From contig NZ_DAIQRQ010000003.1 of the NCBI RefSeq assembly GCF_036786105.1, positions 148,565 through 212,564 on the forward strand: DNA of 64,000 bases. Direction: 5' to 3'. Each line of letters opens with the position of its first letter. The stretch's first letter is position 1. Source of the stretch: Ohtaekwangia sp036786105. GTDB taxonomy: Bacteria; Bacteroidota; Bacteroidia; Cytophagales; Cyclobacteriaceae. The position numbers and the translations under genes are program-made. Positions 18,973-27,586 of this stretch are shown piece by piece. The notes below the pieces were generated by a model that was not told the origin of the DNA, ran no database searches, and was given only the letters and a program-made list of their open reading frames with translations.

Positions 18973-19598
18973 GTTTAGGTAGATTAAAGCCTGTTGAACA
19001 ACAGAGTCAGATGCAGGCAGGTTATTATTACAATTAAACTATAAACAAGCATGCTAATATATAACATGCTTGCTTAAGAAAAATACCCAATTTGTGTTAT
19101 TTACCTGGTAATTTTCCGGGCAGCATTATACAAAATGGGCGGCGTTATCTGCTTCATAATTTCCTTCGCGAAAATTCGTGACTGATCCTGGTAAGGGCGC
19201 GCTTTAAAAAGTGTGGAATGGTTTTCAAGTCCTGCGTTAATCTCACCTGGCAGGACGACCATTGGTGTAATAATATAGTGCCAGCAATTCGCGGCTCCGG
19301 CCCTGTGGACACTTGAGTGCGTCTGGGTGGCCAGTCGATAGTGGTGAAGATGGCCATGCGATTGGAACACGGACAAATCTTTTTTTACACCCCGAAGCTC
19401 TTCAACGGACAGGTTAATAAATTTTATTGGGAAAGTTTTTCATGTCACAACTGTTTTTAATGTTTACATCATGAGTATTTATTTGGTATAACATGCTTAT
19501 TTAGGTCGGGAAAGAAGGCTATAAGAATATTCATAAATCGAGATAGATTTCCTTGATATTTACCAACTTAAAAAGTTAACCCCTCATTATTTTCATAA
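18973..19598. other. 626-bp intergenic region, no confident gene
   Basis: This region separates the minus-strand methyltransferase from the plus-strand EEP gene, so it should hold two divergent promoters, though no clean TTTG-N19-TAnnTTTG pair is visible. An inverted repeat lies at 19046-19072. A 91-codon open frame on the minus strand (19101-19376) is doubtful. Its last stretch, KQITPPILYNAARKI, resembles the N-terminal leader of some Bacteroidota sugar-modifying enzymes, so it may be the remnant of a lost gene. Confidence 0.4.
19046..19072. repeat. Inverted repeat, 8-bp arms
   Basis: CAAGCATG (19046-19053) and CATGCTTG (19065-19072) are perfect reverse complements separated by 11 A/T-rich bases. 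It could be an operator for the methyltransferase promoter or a leftover terminator of a decayed minus-strand gene. Confidence 0.4.
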
Positions 19599-20600
19599 AT
19601 GACAAAAAGGCTGTTTTTATTGTTAACCGCTATTGCAGCAATAGCCGTTGTAGCTATATATATTCCTCCGGATGAGTTTTATCCGGCTGGCTTTGCAACA
19701 CTAGCAACTCCGTTTCTCCTGATAGGTACGGCTATAGCACTGGTATATTTCCTCTTTCAGAAAAGCCGTTGGTCACTGGCACCGGCAGCAGTTATTGTAC
19801 TCTTCCTCGTTATTACCAACGGCATGTTCTCCCTGGGGCTGCATAAGGAAGGTGCGGGCGATCGTAAAACCGTTAAGGTAATTTCATACAATGTAAACGC
19901 GCTTAATTATTTCGATAGATCACAAAAGTATACCGGGACATTAACGGCATTTGCCTCCTGGCTCAGCGATGTGCATCCGGATATAGTATGCCTGCAGGAA
20001 ACAGTGCCTGCCAACTTCTACAAGATACTGCCTTCGTACTATCGTTACTTTTCCGGGAAGGAGACTCTGGAAGGCGACAGCCTCGGGCTTTTTATTATAT
20101 CGCGTTACCCCATTGCATTTGCGGGCAAGCGGGAGTTTGCGTTCAACTCATTCAACCGTCTTATCTGGGCCGATGTAGTAATCAATCACGATACCATTCG
20201 CGTTATCAATGTCCACCTTAAATCATATAATTTTTACAAAGCCTCCCGATTACGAAAGCTGAAAAATATAAAAGGTGGTTTAATGGCAAGGAGTTACCAC
20301 GCCAAGCTAATACGAAATTTCATTGACGAATCGCCCTATAGAGTTGTACTCTGTGGTGATCTGAACGAGCCGCCCCACAGCTATGTATACCATACGCTAT
20401 CGCATAAACTGCGCAATGCTTTTGAAGATGCAGGCACAGGCTATTCCTATACCTACAACTTCTTGGGCTCACCGGTACGCATCGACAATATATTTGCCAG
20501 CGATGGCGTGGTGTTTAGCAGCTACAAGGCTTACCATGATATTACTTTGTCTGACCATTTTCCGATTGAGGCAGATATTGTTTTGCAAGATCGGGATTGA
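19599..20600 (+). CDS. Membrane-anchored endonuclease/exonuclease/phosphatase (EEP) family protein
   Basis: The protein has 333 residues. Two or three membrane segments fill residues 1-85. The EEP hydrolase domain follows with its ordered motifs: KVISYNVNALN, PDIVCLQE (metal Glu), RVINVHLKS (catalytic His strand), VVLCGDLNEPP (Asp/Asn), and LSDHFPIEADI (terminal Asp-His pair). All catalytic positions appear kept. Family members cut phosphodiester or phosphomonoester bonds in nucleic acids, inositol phosphates or sphingolipids. Membrane-tethered Bacteroidota versions have no agreed substrate. Its 3' end overlaps the convergent GT-C-like gene by 59 bases. Confidence 0.83.
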   Translation: MTKRLFLLLTAIAAIAVVAIYIPPDEFYPAGFATLATPFLLIGTAIALVYFLFQKSRWSLAPAAVIVLFLVITNGMFSLGLHKEGAGDRKTVKVISYNVNALNYFDRSQKYTGTLTAFASWLSDVHPDIVCLQETVPANFYKILPSYYRYFSGKETLEGDSLGLFIISRYPIAFAGKREFAFNSFNRLIWADVVINHDTIRVINVHLKSYNFYKASRLRKLKNIKGGLMARSYHAKLIRNFIDESPYRVVLCGDLNEPPHSYVYHTLSHKLRNAFEDAGTGYSYTYNFLGSPVRIDNIFASDGVVFSSYKAYHDITLSDHFPIEADIVLQDRD

Positions 20601-22134
20601 TGAATACTTCGATTGAAGAGTCTTCCAGCTTACGCGGAGCCAGGAATTTATTGTTCGGTATATAATACTTGCGTAATTCGTCACGCACTTTATAGGGATA
20701 GAACTCGGTAAGGCTAGGTATATCTTCAAAGAGAACAACATCGTAGTAATGATCTCGTACGCGCTCGTTTATCTCATCGATCTGCTTTTGGAACATACCA
20801 ATGTTTACATGGAACCACAGCGGATGACTGGTGAGGGGAGTATAGCCGAACTCTTTTGCCAGAAACGTTATCTCCGACATGTTCAATACTTTTAATCCTG
20901 GTTTGTGAATGAACGGAAGCCTGGCCAGGCTATCGATACCGGCAATGGTACTGGCAGGTAACGTAACATGTTTCAGTGTAGGGTAAGAAGCCGTTCCTTT
21001 CCAGACCGATGTTTTCGGAACAGCTTTAGCCGTTACCGGTTTTTTGGTGTGAATGTGCAGAATATCCGATACATATTTCCAGTATCCGGCAGAGTATATC
21101 AGCATCACCAATACCAACATAGCAAACGCGGGCTTCGCGAATGAATTCCAGCGCTGCCAGGGAAAGAAATTCAGGATGCACGCAAAACCGAATACGTGAT
21201 AGTACGTCATGTGATCGGTTGGTAACGGGCTCGTCATCTTGGTAACAATAGCCTGCGCGATCATGCACACCGATATGGCTGTGAGCATAAACTGGTTTCG
21301 GTCTTCTATAAATTCGCGTATACTTCTGAAGGAGACGAAAAGCAATACGAGAATAAGCGCTATATATGTTTTCTCTACAATCGATTCTTCCAGAAATGTA
21401 TTCAGTAACAATACAATGTCGAGGCGTGAGCTGTGGGGTGGCTGGCCGTAATTAAACCAGTATAAAAAGCCATATTTTAAAAAAGGAAGTACAGAGATGA
21501 TACTGATCGCTGCTACTGCACCGAGGTACGTTATTACCGGGAGTCTCTCTTTGTCGAGCAGCGCACGATAACCGAGCAGGAACAGACTAAGCAATATACC
21601 AATAGCGCCAACATCCTGTTTGGTAAAGAATGTAACAGATGAGAACAGGGCAGCGAGTATAAGCCATATTGTTTTGGAACGTAGCCTGTCAGTGGTAAAT
21701 GACTTGGTAAGGAAGAACAACGATACCAGTTCATATACCACAACGGAGTGATTATACCATGGCCAGAAGTTATACAACACATAGGTGAGGCAGAACACCA
21801 GCAGACTTAATGTAATGGTATACGGCTTCACTTTTAGGTTATAAAGTATACCGCGCAAGGAAAGTATACTCATCAGGTTAATGAGTATCTGTGCTTTTAC
21901 AAGCGACAGAAACGTGGGACCGAAGAGCTTGAAGAACAAAGCCGGGATAAGCCAGTAACAAATACCCATGGGCAATCCGAAATCTTCATAAGGAACTTGA
22001 CCAATGGAGAGCCTGTAGGCGCCTTCCCATGACAGGAAGATGTTAACACGATAGGGCAGGCTGATGAACAGAGGGATGATGATGAAGGGTACACAGATCA
22101 CCAGATCGAGGTACCTGAAGTGTTTATCTTGCAC
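20542..22134 (-). CDS. GT-C type membrane glycosyltransferase-like protein
   Basis: The protein has 530 residues with about 11 hydrophobic segments followed by a C-terminal soluble domain (about 385-530). The first periplasmic loop contains LSWEGAYRLSIGQVPYEDFGLP, matching the G.PY.DF..P pattern of GT39/GT83-like enzymes, where acidic residues catalyse transfer from polyprenyl-phosphate sugars. It starts with GTG at 22134; no closer ATG keeps the first membrane segment. It is divergent from the UbiA-type gene, whose product would make a polyprenyl-linked pentose, the kind of donor GT-C enzymes use. The link is inference. The acceptor is unknown. Confidence 0.65.
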   Translation of the reverse strand: MQDKHFRYLDLVICVPFIIIPLFISLPYRVNIFLSWEGAYRLSIGQVPYEDFGLPMGICYWLIPALFFKLFGPTFLSLVKAQILINLMSILSLRGILYNLKVKPYTITLSLLVFCLTYVLYNFWPWYNHSVVVYELVSLFFLTKSFTTDRLRSKTIWLILAALFSSVTFFTKQDVGAIGILLSLFLLGYRALLDKERLPVITYLGAVAAISIISVLPFLKYGFLYWFNYGQPPHSSRLDIVLLLNTFLEESIVEKTYIALILVLLFVSFRSIREFIEDRNQFMLTAISVCMIAQAIVTKMTSPLPTDHMTYYHVFGFACILNFFPWQRWNSFAKPAFAMLVLVMLIYSAGYWKYVSDILHIHTKKPVTAKAVPKTSVWKGTASYPTLKHVTLPASTIAGIDSLARLPFIHKPGLKVLNMSEITFLAKEFGYTPLTSHPLWFHVNIGMFQKQIDEINERVRDHYYDVVLFEDIPSLTEFYPYKVRDELRKYYIPNNKFLAPRKLEDSSIEVFINPDLAKQYLPQSENGQTK

Positions 22135-22178
22135 AATCTTTTTTGATTAAAACCAACCTAAAGATAATGTTTTAACCT

Positions 22179-22209
22179 TTTGGACGTGAGAGTAATAATA
22201 ATAATTTTA
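22179..22209 (+). promoter_or_regulatory. Promoter of the UbiA/HAD operon
   Basis: TTTG (22179-22182) is followed after 19 bases by TAATTTTA (22202-22209), one mismatch from TAnnTTTG. It ends 21 bases before the ATG at 22231. It drives the phosphoribosyltransferase gene and probably the phosphatase gene after it. Confidence 0.55.
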
Positions 22210-22230
22210 CAGTAATAAAAGTTAGTTATA

Positions 22231-23100
22231 ATGCGTTTCTTCTACCTCCTTCGAATTCATCATTGGGTCAAGAATCTTTTCGTCTTCATACCTGCATTCT
22301 TTGCTGGCCAACTGCTGGATATACATGTGCTCGTGTTGCTGAGCGAAGGCTTCCTTTGCTTCTGCCTAATGGCATCGGCTATTTATATTCTCAACGACTA
22401 TCGCGACATTGAAGCGGACAAGCTTCATCCTGTTAAGCGTCAGCGGCCACTGGCATCCGGTAAGGTATCGCCCGGATTAGCACTCGGTATCATGGCCGTG
22501 TTATTCATCGTTTCACTGGGGTGGTCATATACACTATCCGAGGTACCAACGTTTGCAATACTCGTGGCCGTATACGGTGCTGTCAACATCGGCTATTCCC
22601 TGGGGCTTAAAAACATTTCGCTGGTGGATATCTTCATGGTGTCATCGGGCTTTTTAATACGCGCTGTAGCGGGTGGCGTGCTCATTGGCGTGGTGATCTC
22701 GCAATGGCTTATCATCATGGTGTTTCTGCTCTCCATCTTCCTGGCGTTTGCCAAACGAAGAGACGATCTGGTATTGGCACAAACTTCCGGCACCGCATTG
22801 CGTGCTTCGGTCAGACAATACAATATTGAGTTCATCAACACATGCCTTGCCCTGATCTCGGGAGTAATCATGGTTTCGTATATCATGTATACCATTTCGG
22901 AAGAAGTAGTTCTCCGCATCGGGCGCGATTATCTCTATATTACAGCCCTGTTTGTGTTCGCTGGCTTGCTTCGTTACATGCAGATCACCCTGGTAAAAAA
23001 TGACAGCGGTTCGCCTACCAAGATCCTGCTCACCGATCGGTTCATCCAATGCACCATTCTGGGTTTCATTATTACATTCCTGTTGATCATTTACGTGTAA
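22231..23100 (+). CDS. UbiA-type polyprenyl-phosphate phosphoribosyltransferase
   Basis: This 289-residue integral membrane protein has about 8-9 helices. It carries LRIHHWVKNLFVFIPAFFA at the N-terminus and the first Asp-rich motif NDYRDIEADKLHPVKRQRP, the pattern of decaprenyl-phosphate phosphoribose (DPPR) synthases rather than quinone prenyltransferases. A second acidic motif region follows near FAKRRDDL. Known DPPR synthases move 5-phosphoribose from PRPP to polyprenyl phosphate, the first step to lipid-linked ribose or arabinose. The phosphatase expected for the next step is encoded 6 bases downstream. Whether this cell goes on to make arabinose cannot be told. Confidence 0.85.
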   Translation: MRFFYLLRIHHWVKNLFVFIPAFFAGQLLDIHVLVLLSEGFLCFCLMASAIYILNDYRDIEADKLHPVKRQRPLASGKVSPGLALGIMAVLFIVSLGWSYTLSEVPTFAILVAVYGAVNIGYSLGLKNISLVDIFMVSSGFLIRAVAGGVLIGVVISQWLIIMVFLLSIFLAFAKRRDDLVLAQTSGTALRASVRQYNIEFINTCLALISGVIMVSYIMYTISEEVVLRIGRDYLYITALFVFAGLLRYMQITLVKNDSGSPTKILLTDRFIQCTILGFIITFLLIIYV

Positions 23101-23106
23101 GCATGT

Positions 23107-23709
23107 ATGAGCAATAAACGCGGGCTTGCCTTATTTGATTTTGATGGTACCATCACTACACGTGATACGCTGTTTGAATTTATACACTTTGCCAAAGGAT
23201 CGTTTCAGTTCTTTACGGGTTTTCTAGTATTATCGCCTATGCTTGCGTTGTTCAAGGCTGGCTTTATTTCCAATGCCAATGCGAAGCAGTATGTGCTTTC
23301 TTATTTCTTTAAAGGTATAGATGTGTCGGCTTTCAATCGCCTGTGTGGGGAGTTTGCTCAACAACGCATTCCACAATTAATCAGATTGAAGGCATTGGAA
23401 GAGATCAGACAACATTTAGCCAGCGGTTATAAAGTTGTTATTGTTTCAGCCTCTCCGGAAAACTGGGTAAAGCCGTGGGCGGATAGCCTTCCCGTTGAGT
23501 GCATTGCCACCCGCATGGAAGTGGTGAATGGAAAAATTACCGGCCGATTTCAGGGCATGAACTGCCATGGAGAAGAAAAGGTAGAACGCATTCGCGCGTA
23601 CCTGAACACTGACGAATTTACTCCGATCTATACCTATGGCGACACCAGCGGAGATCGCCCCATGCTGGCATTGGGCCAGCATGCTCACTACAAGCCTTTC
23701 AGGAAGTAA
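23107..23709 (+). CDS. HAD-IB family phosphatase
   Basis: The protein has 200 residues. HAD motif I is LFDFDGTITTRDT (residues 9-21, nucleophile Asp and acid Asp). Motif II Ser is in VVIVSASPE. The motif IV acidic pair is in YTYGDTSGDRPML. A helical cap lies between motifs I and II. This is the SerB/HAD-IB class. It is 6 bases after the phosphoribosyltransferase stop, and HAD proteins are paired or fused with DPPR synthase in other bacteria, so its likely job is to remove the 5-phosphate from polyprenyl-phosphoribose. The 3' end overlaps the convergent gene at 23699 by 11 bases. Confidence 0.8.
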   Translation: MSNKRGLALFDFDGTITTRDTLFEFIHFAKGSFQFFTGFLVLSPMLALFKAGFISNANAKQYVLSYFFKGIDVSAFNRLCGEFAQQRIPQLIRLKALEEIRQHLASGYKVVIVSASPENWVKPWADSLPVECIATRMEVVNGKITGRFQGMNCHGEEKVERIRAYLNTDEFTPIYTYGDTSGDRPMLALGQHAHYKPFRK

Positions 23710-24130
23710 AGCGTATACTCGAAAACGGGTTCGAACATCCTGTTTTGTAAGGATTGAAGAAGCCAATGTAAGTAATACGCTGAGTCGTGTCCATTTTATT
23801 CAGAAAGAAATCAGTTGATAAGAGAAACTGCCCTGTGATCACACTGCGGTATTGCCTATACTTGGTATGGTACTGAAGTTTTATTCCCAGGGAAGAGAAG
23901 AAGTGTTGAACGCAGATAAACATCTTCTTGGACAATGAGAATTTGTTCCAGAAGTGTTCGCGCTTTGCATCCTGCAGAAAGCGATCGATGGCACCTTCTT
24001 CCAGGTTCAGCTCACTGGTATCAGCTTTCAATATTCTCCTGAGAACTTTATCGAAACTCAATAGAAAATAGGCACCGATAGCTGCCGGTATAGCAAGAAG
24101 GGATAGGCGGATAAAGGTTCTTCTTTTCAT
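23699..24130 (-). CDS. Tat-type small subunit of GMC oxidoreductase (gluconate 2-dehydrogenase subunit 3-like)
   Basis: The 143-residue protein begins MKRRTFIRLSLLAIPAAIG, a twin-arginine signal (RRTFIRL) with a hydrophobic core that may also act as an anchor. The rest is helical with the FLQDAKREHFWNKFSL and QYRSVITGQFLLSTDFF regions expected of small partners of FAD-dependent GMC dehydrogenases. It lies 2 bases after the GMC oxidoreductase stop on the same strand, the usual pairing. It probably carries the large subunit through the Tat pathway. The family match is by layout and context, as sequence similarity is weak by eye. Confidence 0.6.
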   Translation of the reverse strand: MKRRTFIRLSLLAIPAAIGAYFLLSFDKVLRRILKADTSELNLEEGAIDRFLQDAKREHFWNKFSLSKKMFICVQHFFSSLGIKLQYHTKYRQYRSVITGQFLLSTDFFLNKMDTTQRITYIGFFNPYKTGCSNPFSSIRFTS

Positions 24131-24132
24131 GG

Positions 24133-25569
24133 TTATTGCAAATGATCGGCAGCACGTAACGACAGCGCTGCAATGGTGAGCGAAGGATTGGATGGTGTTA
24201 TGGTAGGGAAGGAGCTGCCTCCCAGTACCAGCAGGTTTCTGTACTGATGATGCACCAGGTTGTGATCTACTACACCCGATGTGGCATCTTTACTCATGCG
24301 TGCAGTACCCAGAATGTGAGCCTCCGAAGGTTGATACTTGTCGTCCAGGTATATATTTTCAATGGGGAGTGAGCCGAATAATGTTTCAATGTTGCTCTTC
24401 AAATGGTTATAGCCTTTCGCTACGTAATCGCTGTGCGCTTTATAGGTTAGCTGCGGAACAACCGGATCGGTGGAACGCTCTACTACATTTATAGCCTGCG
24501 GTATATCTTCAAATACAAATTTGAACTTGGCTATATTCCGCCACTTGCCCTGTTCGTAGCGGATAAACACATCGTTGTGACTTTCAATGATGCAGGCGGC
24601 ACGTTCGGAACGAAACGCTCCATCGTATAACATAAAACCATTGGCGGTAATGATGGAACTGCCCCCTACATTCTGAAAATCTTTCAGATCAAAATATCCA
24701 TAGTAGCCTACTTGCTCGGATAGATTTTTCCCGGTATGTACATTGGTATCTCCGGAATTTAATAAAATGTGTGCATTAAAGATTGCATTGGCACCGAGTG
24801 CTACCAGATCGGCTGTGGCTTGTTTGTCTTTACCTTGCTGCCGGTATTGTACACCTTTTACAATGTTCTGCTGTATATCCAGCTGAATAACCTGTGCGCC
24901 ATATTGTATTTCGAGGCGCGAATCGTTATACAGATCTTTCTTGAAACCGTTCTCAATCGTAAACTTGGCTTCTACGGGGCACAAGTGACAGATAGCGCTG
25001 GTACAGCACTTGTTACGTTTGTTGGATATACTGCTTCGCGCAGTCGGCTGACTGATATATAGCTCCCCATAAGCGCGCTGTAAAACTTTATCTACTGTAC
25101 TAAGCTCATGCGCCGGCTGTGGATATTTTTTAGACATCGGGTAGGGTGTTTGCTCCGGCCCTGATATAGCCATGATGTCTTCCGTTTCACAGTAGTACGG
25201 CTCAATGTCGTTGTATTGTATAGGCCAGTCTATGCCAACGTTGTATTTACTTTTCAGGGCAAAGTCGTTGGGCATAAAGCGGGGCGTGCAGCCGGTCCAG
25301 CAATTGGAGCTGCCACCAAAACTGGGATCAAATATCCACGCTTTTTCAGGTGTGTTATTTTTATAGGTAACACCAGCCTGACCACCACTTACGTAACTAA
25401 CTTCACCCAGTGGTTTACTTCTCGCATCCTGAAGCCGTTGCTGATGTGGAATGTATTCACCGCGTTCGAGCACCAGTACACGAACCGTTGGAGCGGCTTT
25501 CTCCAGGTATTTTTTCAGGAAGAAAGATGAGGCAAAACCAGTACCGACTACAATCAGATCATAATGCAT
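24133..25569 (-). CDS. GMC family FAD-dependent oxidoreductase
   Basis: The protein has 478 residues. The N-terminal FAD-binding Rossmann motif is DLIVVGTGFASSFFLKKY, with the acidic end of strand 2 in VLVLERGEY. FGGSSNCWTGCTPRF is the second FAD-contact region. A cysteine-rich stretch, NKCCTSAICHLCPVEAKF, resembles those of gluconate/sorbitol-type dehydrogenases. The C-terminal GMC domain has HILGTARMS and NPSLTIAALSLRAADHL; the usual second catalytic His/Asn position falls in TITPSNPS. It oxidises an alcohol or sugar hydroxyl, probably outside the cytosol with the Tat subunit next door. It lies convergent to the polyprenyl-ribose genes, so a role in epimerising that sugar is possible but unproven. 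Confidence 0.83.
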   Translation of the reverse strand: MHYDLIVVGTGFASSFFLKKYLEKAAPTVRVLVLERGEYIPHQQRLQDARSKPLGEVSYVSGGQAGVTYKNNTPEKAWIFDPSFGGSSNCWTGCTPRFMPNDFALKSKYNVGIDWPIQYNDIEPYYCETEDIMAISGPEQTPYPMSKKYPQPAHELSTVDKVLQRAYGELYISQPTARSSISNKRNKCCTSAICHLCPVEAKFTIENGFKKDLYNDSRLEIQYGAQVIQLDIQQNIVKGVQYRQQGKDKQATADLVALGANAIFNAHILLNSGDTNVHTGKNLSEQVGYYGYFDLKDFQNVGGSSIITANGFMLYDGAFRSERAACIIESHNDVFIRYEQGKWRNIAKFKFVFEDIPQAINVVERSTDPVVPQLTYKAHSDYVAKGYNHLKSNIETLFGSLPIENIYLDDKYQPSEAHILGTARMSKDATSGVVDHNLVHHQYRNLLVLGGSSFPTITPSNPSLTIAALSLRAADHLQ

Positions 25570-25643
25570 AGTAACATGTTCGGAAAGTGTTAAAATAGCA
25601 TAAGATTTTCAATAAATTGCAAGGTAACAATTCAACTTTAGCT

Positions 25644-26651
25644 ATGACATTGGTAAGCCCCCGATTCGATAAATGGATATGGTTTTTTATGTTCCTGCTC
25701 ATGAGTCTTTACGTGTTGTATGAACATGCTACCAGTTGCCTGGCTATTACACATGCTGTGCAAATTGAGCGGCACAAGAACATTATGGCGGGCACTTCTG
25801 AATTTTACAATCCCTGGCAATACAGAATACTGTCGCCCTATATTTTGGAGGGATTTATTCAATTCTTCAATAAGATACTGCCGGGCAAATTTGAAATGTT
25901 GCCCTACCTGTTCTTCAAGTTTATACAGAACATGCTGATCTTCTATATCAGTTTCTATTATTACAAAGCCTTGCAGATCAGGAACCCGATACTCATTTTC
26001 GCCGGGTTAATGTTGTTGTGCTATACCATCAGCAACAGTGTGTTTCAGTCTGATTTTTCATTCAACACGTATTTCGATATTATTTTTTACCTGCTGGCGG
26101 CCTGTGTTATCCTGCATAAAAAATATTACTGGATTTTACCGATCACCTTCTTTGCTGCTGTGAACCGCGAAACCAGTGGATTTATACCCTTGATGGTAGT
26201 TGCGCCATTCTTATTGTTCGATCGCTCCATGCTTACAAAAGACAAGTGGATCATCACACTTTCATCACTCGCTGTATTTGCCGCGGTGTTTGTCAGCATC
26301 CGTCTGTACTTTGGCTTTCGCGAGGCGGAAGGTATTCATGGTATGCGCAGCCCGCTGGCCTATCTTAAATTCAACCTTACTTTCTTCCGTATGTATCCGC
26401 AGTTATTTGGTACACTGGGACTGATTCCACTCATCACACTGTTTGGCTTCAGACGACTTCCCCTCATGTTGAAGAGCTGGTGTTTATTGATCGTTCCCTT
26501 CTGGTTTGTGATACACCTTGCGAAAAGTACAGCGATGGAATCGCGATTATTCCTGGTACCGCAGGCACTGATCTTTATACCCGCCATGCTCTGGCTGATA
26601 GAAGACTACTACAGGAATCACTCGGCAGGTGAACCGTTGAGGAAAGTATAA
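25644..26651 (+). CDS. Polytopic membrane protein, GT-C-like
   Basis: The protein has 335 residues from the ATG at 25644 (a TTG at 25617 would add nine polar residues before the first helix). It has about 8-9 hydrophobic segments. The first periplasmic loop carries EFYNPWQYRILSPYILEG and a later one AAVNRETSGFIPL. The YRxLxP and NRET motifs recur in poorly characterised GT-C-like membrane proteins of Bacteroidota. It may transfer a lipid-linked sugar or span the membrane for another purpose. It is divergent from the GMC gene (74 bases between starts), and its end overlaps the convergent hydrolase by 34 bases. Confidence 0.55.
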   Translation: MTLVSPRFDKWIWFFMFLLMSLYVLYEHATSCLAITHAVQIERHKNIMAGTSEFYNPWQYRILSPYILEGFIQFFNKILPGKFEMLPYLFFKFIQNMLIFYISFYYYKALQIRNPILIFAGLMLLCYTISNSVFQSDFSFNTYFDIIFYLLAACVILHKKYYWILPITFFAAVNRETSGFIPLMVVAPFLLFDRSMLTKDKWIITLSSLAVFAAVFVSIRLYFGFREAEGIHGMRSPLAYLKFNLTFFRMYPQLFGTLGLIPLITLFGFRRLPLMLKSWCLLIVPFWFVIHLAKSTAMESRLFLVPQALIFIPAMLWLIEDYYRNHSAGEPLRKV

Positions 26652-27553
26652 ATAACCGGATTTACTTCTGCTGGTCTTTCGAAATGCGGCATGTGGCCCG
26701 CATTGGCGATAGCATGATGTTGAATGGAAGGATACAGCGATTGATACAACGCTATATTTCCAGAAGGAAAGTATGGGTCTTTTTCTCCATAGAGCAACAA
26801 TACTTTCTGATGCATCCCTTTCAGTAATTCTATATTTCGCTGGTTCAGGGTATGCATCCAGGTGGAGTGATTTACACGTTTATACCCTTCAAAATTCATG
26901 AAATAGGCCAGCCGCCTGCTATATTTTTCAAAGAGTGCCTGATCTACAAATTCCTTCCGTTGATTTTCAGTTGCTTTAGGATACCAGTAGAAAGTCATGA
27001 GTAAATCAGAAACCACCGGCATTTTTAGTAATGGATTTGGCTTGAAGTCGCCCGTGGTAGCAGGATCGAGCAATACAATTTCTTTTACGCGATCCGGATA
27101 TTTTGAAGTATAATCCAAAGCAATCATTCCCCCCATAGACATCGACACTATGGTAAACGGCTCATGGATGTTGAGGGTATCCAATAGTTGTGCGAGCTGG
27201 TCTACCATAAGCTCACGGGTATAGTCAACCGTCGGTCTGTCGGTATATCCGCGACCGTACAAATCATAGGAGAGTGTTTGATATCCTTTTTCCTGAAAGA
27301 AGGGTATGGTGTTTTGCCATACTTCCATGCCGGTAATGCCACCACCATGAATGAAGACGATCAGGTTTGCAGTATCATTTCCCTGCAATGCATAATGCAC
27401 CATGCCATGATCAAGCGTTATGAAATTGCCGGGCGCCTTTGATCGTTCTTCGTTTGTTAACGTTTCTGTTTCCTGGTTGAGAGACACAACGAAGTAGGAT
27501 AGTGCGATGAGCACTATCCCAGCAACGATGATGAGTAAGAGGGTCTTCTTCAT
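26618..27553 (-). CDS. Membrane-anchored alpha/beta hydrolase
   Basis: The protein has 311 residues. An N-terminal helix (MKKTLLLIIVAGIVLIALSYF) anchors it or acts as an uncleaved signal. The hydrolase fold shows the oxyanion loop VFIHGGGITG, the nucleophile elbow VSMSMGGM (Ser in place of the first Gly of GxSxG), the acid LLYGEKDPYFP, and the catalytic His in ANAGHMPHFE. It is likely a periplasmic esterase or lipase-like enzyme. It lies 33 bases after the large esterase gene on the same strand and may be read from the same transcript. The substrate is unknown. Confidence 0.82.
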   Translation of the reverse strand: MKKTLLLIIVAGIVLIALSYFVVSLNQETETLTNEERSKAPGNFITLDHGMVHYALQGNDTANLIVFIHGGGITGMEVWQNTIPFFQEKGYQTLSYDLYGRGYTDRPTVDYTRELMVDQLAQLLDTLNIHEPFTIVSMSMGGMIALDYTSKYPDRVKEIVLLDPATTGDFKPNPLLKMPVVSDLLMTFYWYPKATENQRKEFVDQALFEKYSRRLAYFMNFEGYKRVNHSTWMHTLNQRNIELLKGMHQKVLLLYGEKDPYFPSGNIALYQSLYPSIQHHAIANAGHMPHFERPAEVNPVIYTFLNGSPAE

Positions 27554-27586
27554 TAATAGCTAACTTTCTTTTATACGTTTATGTTG

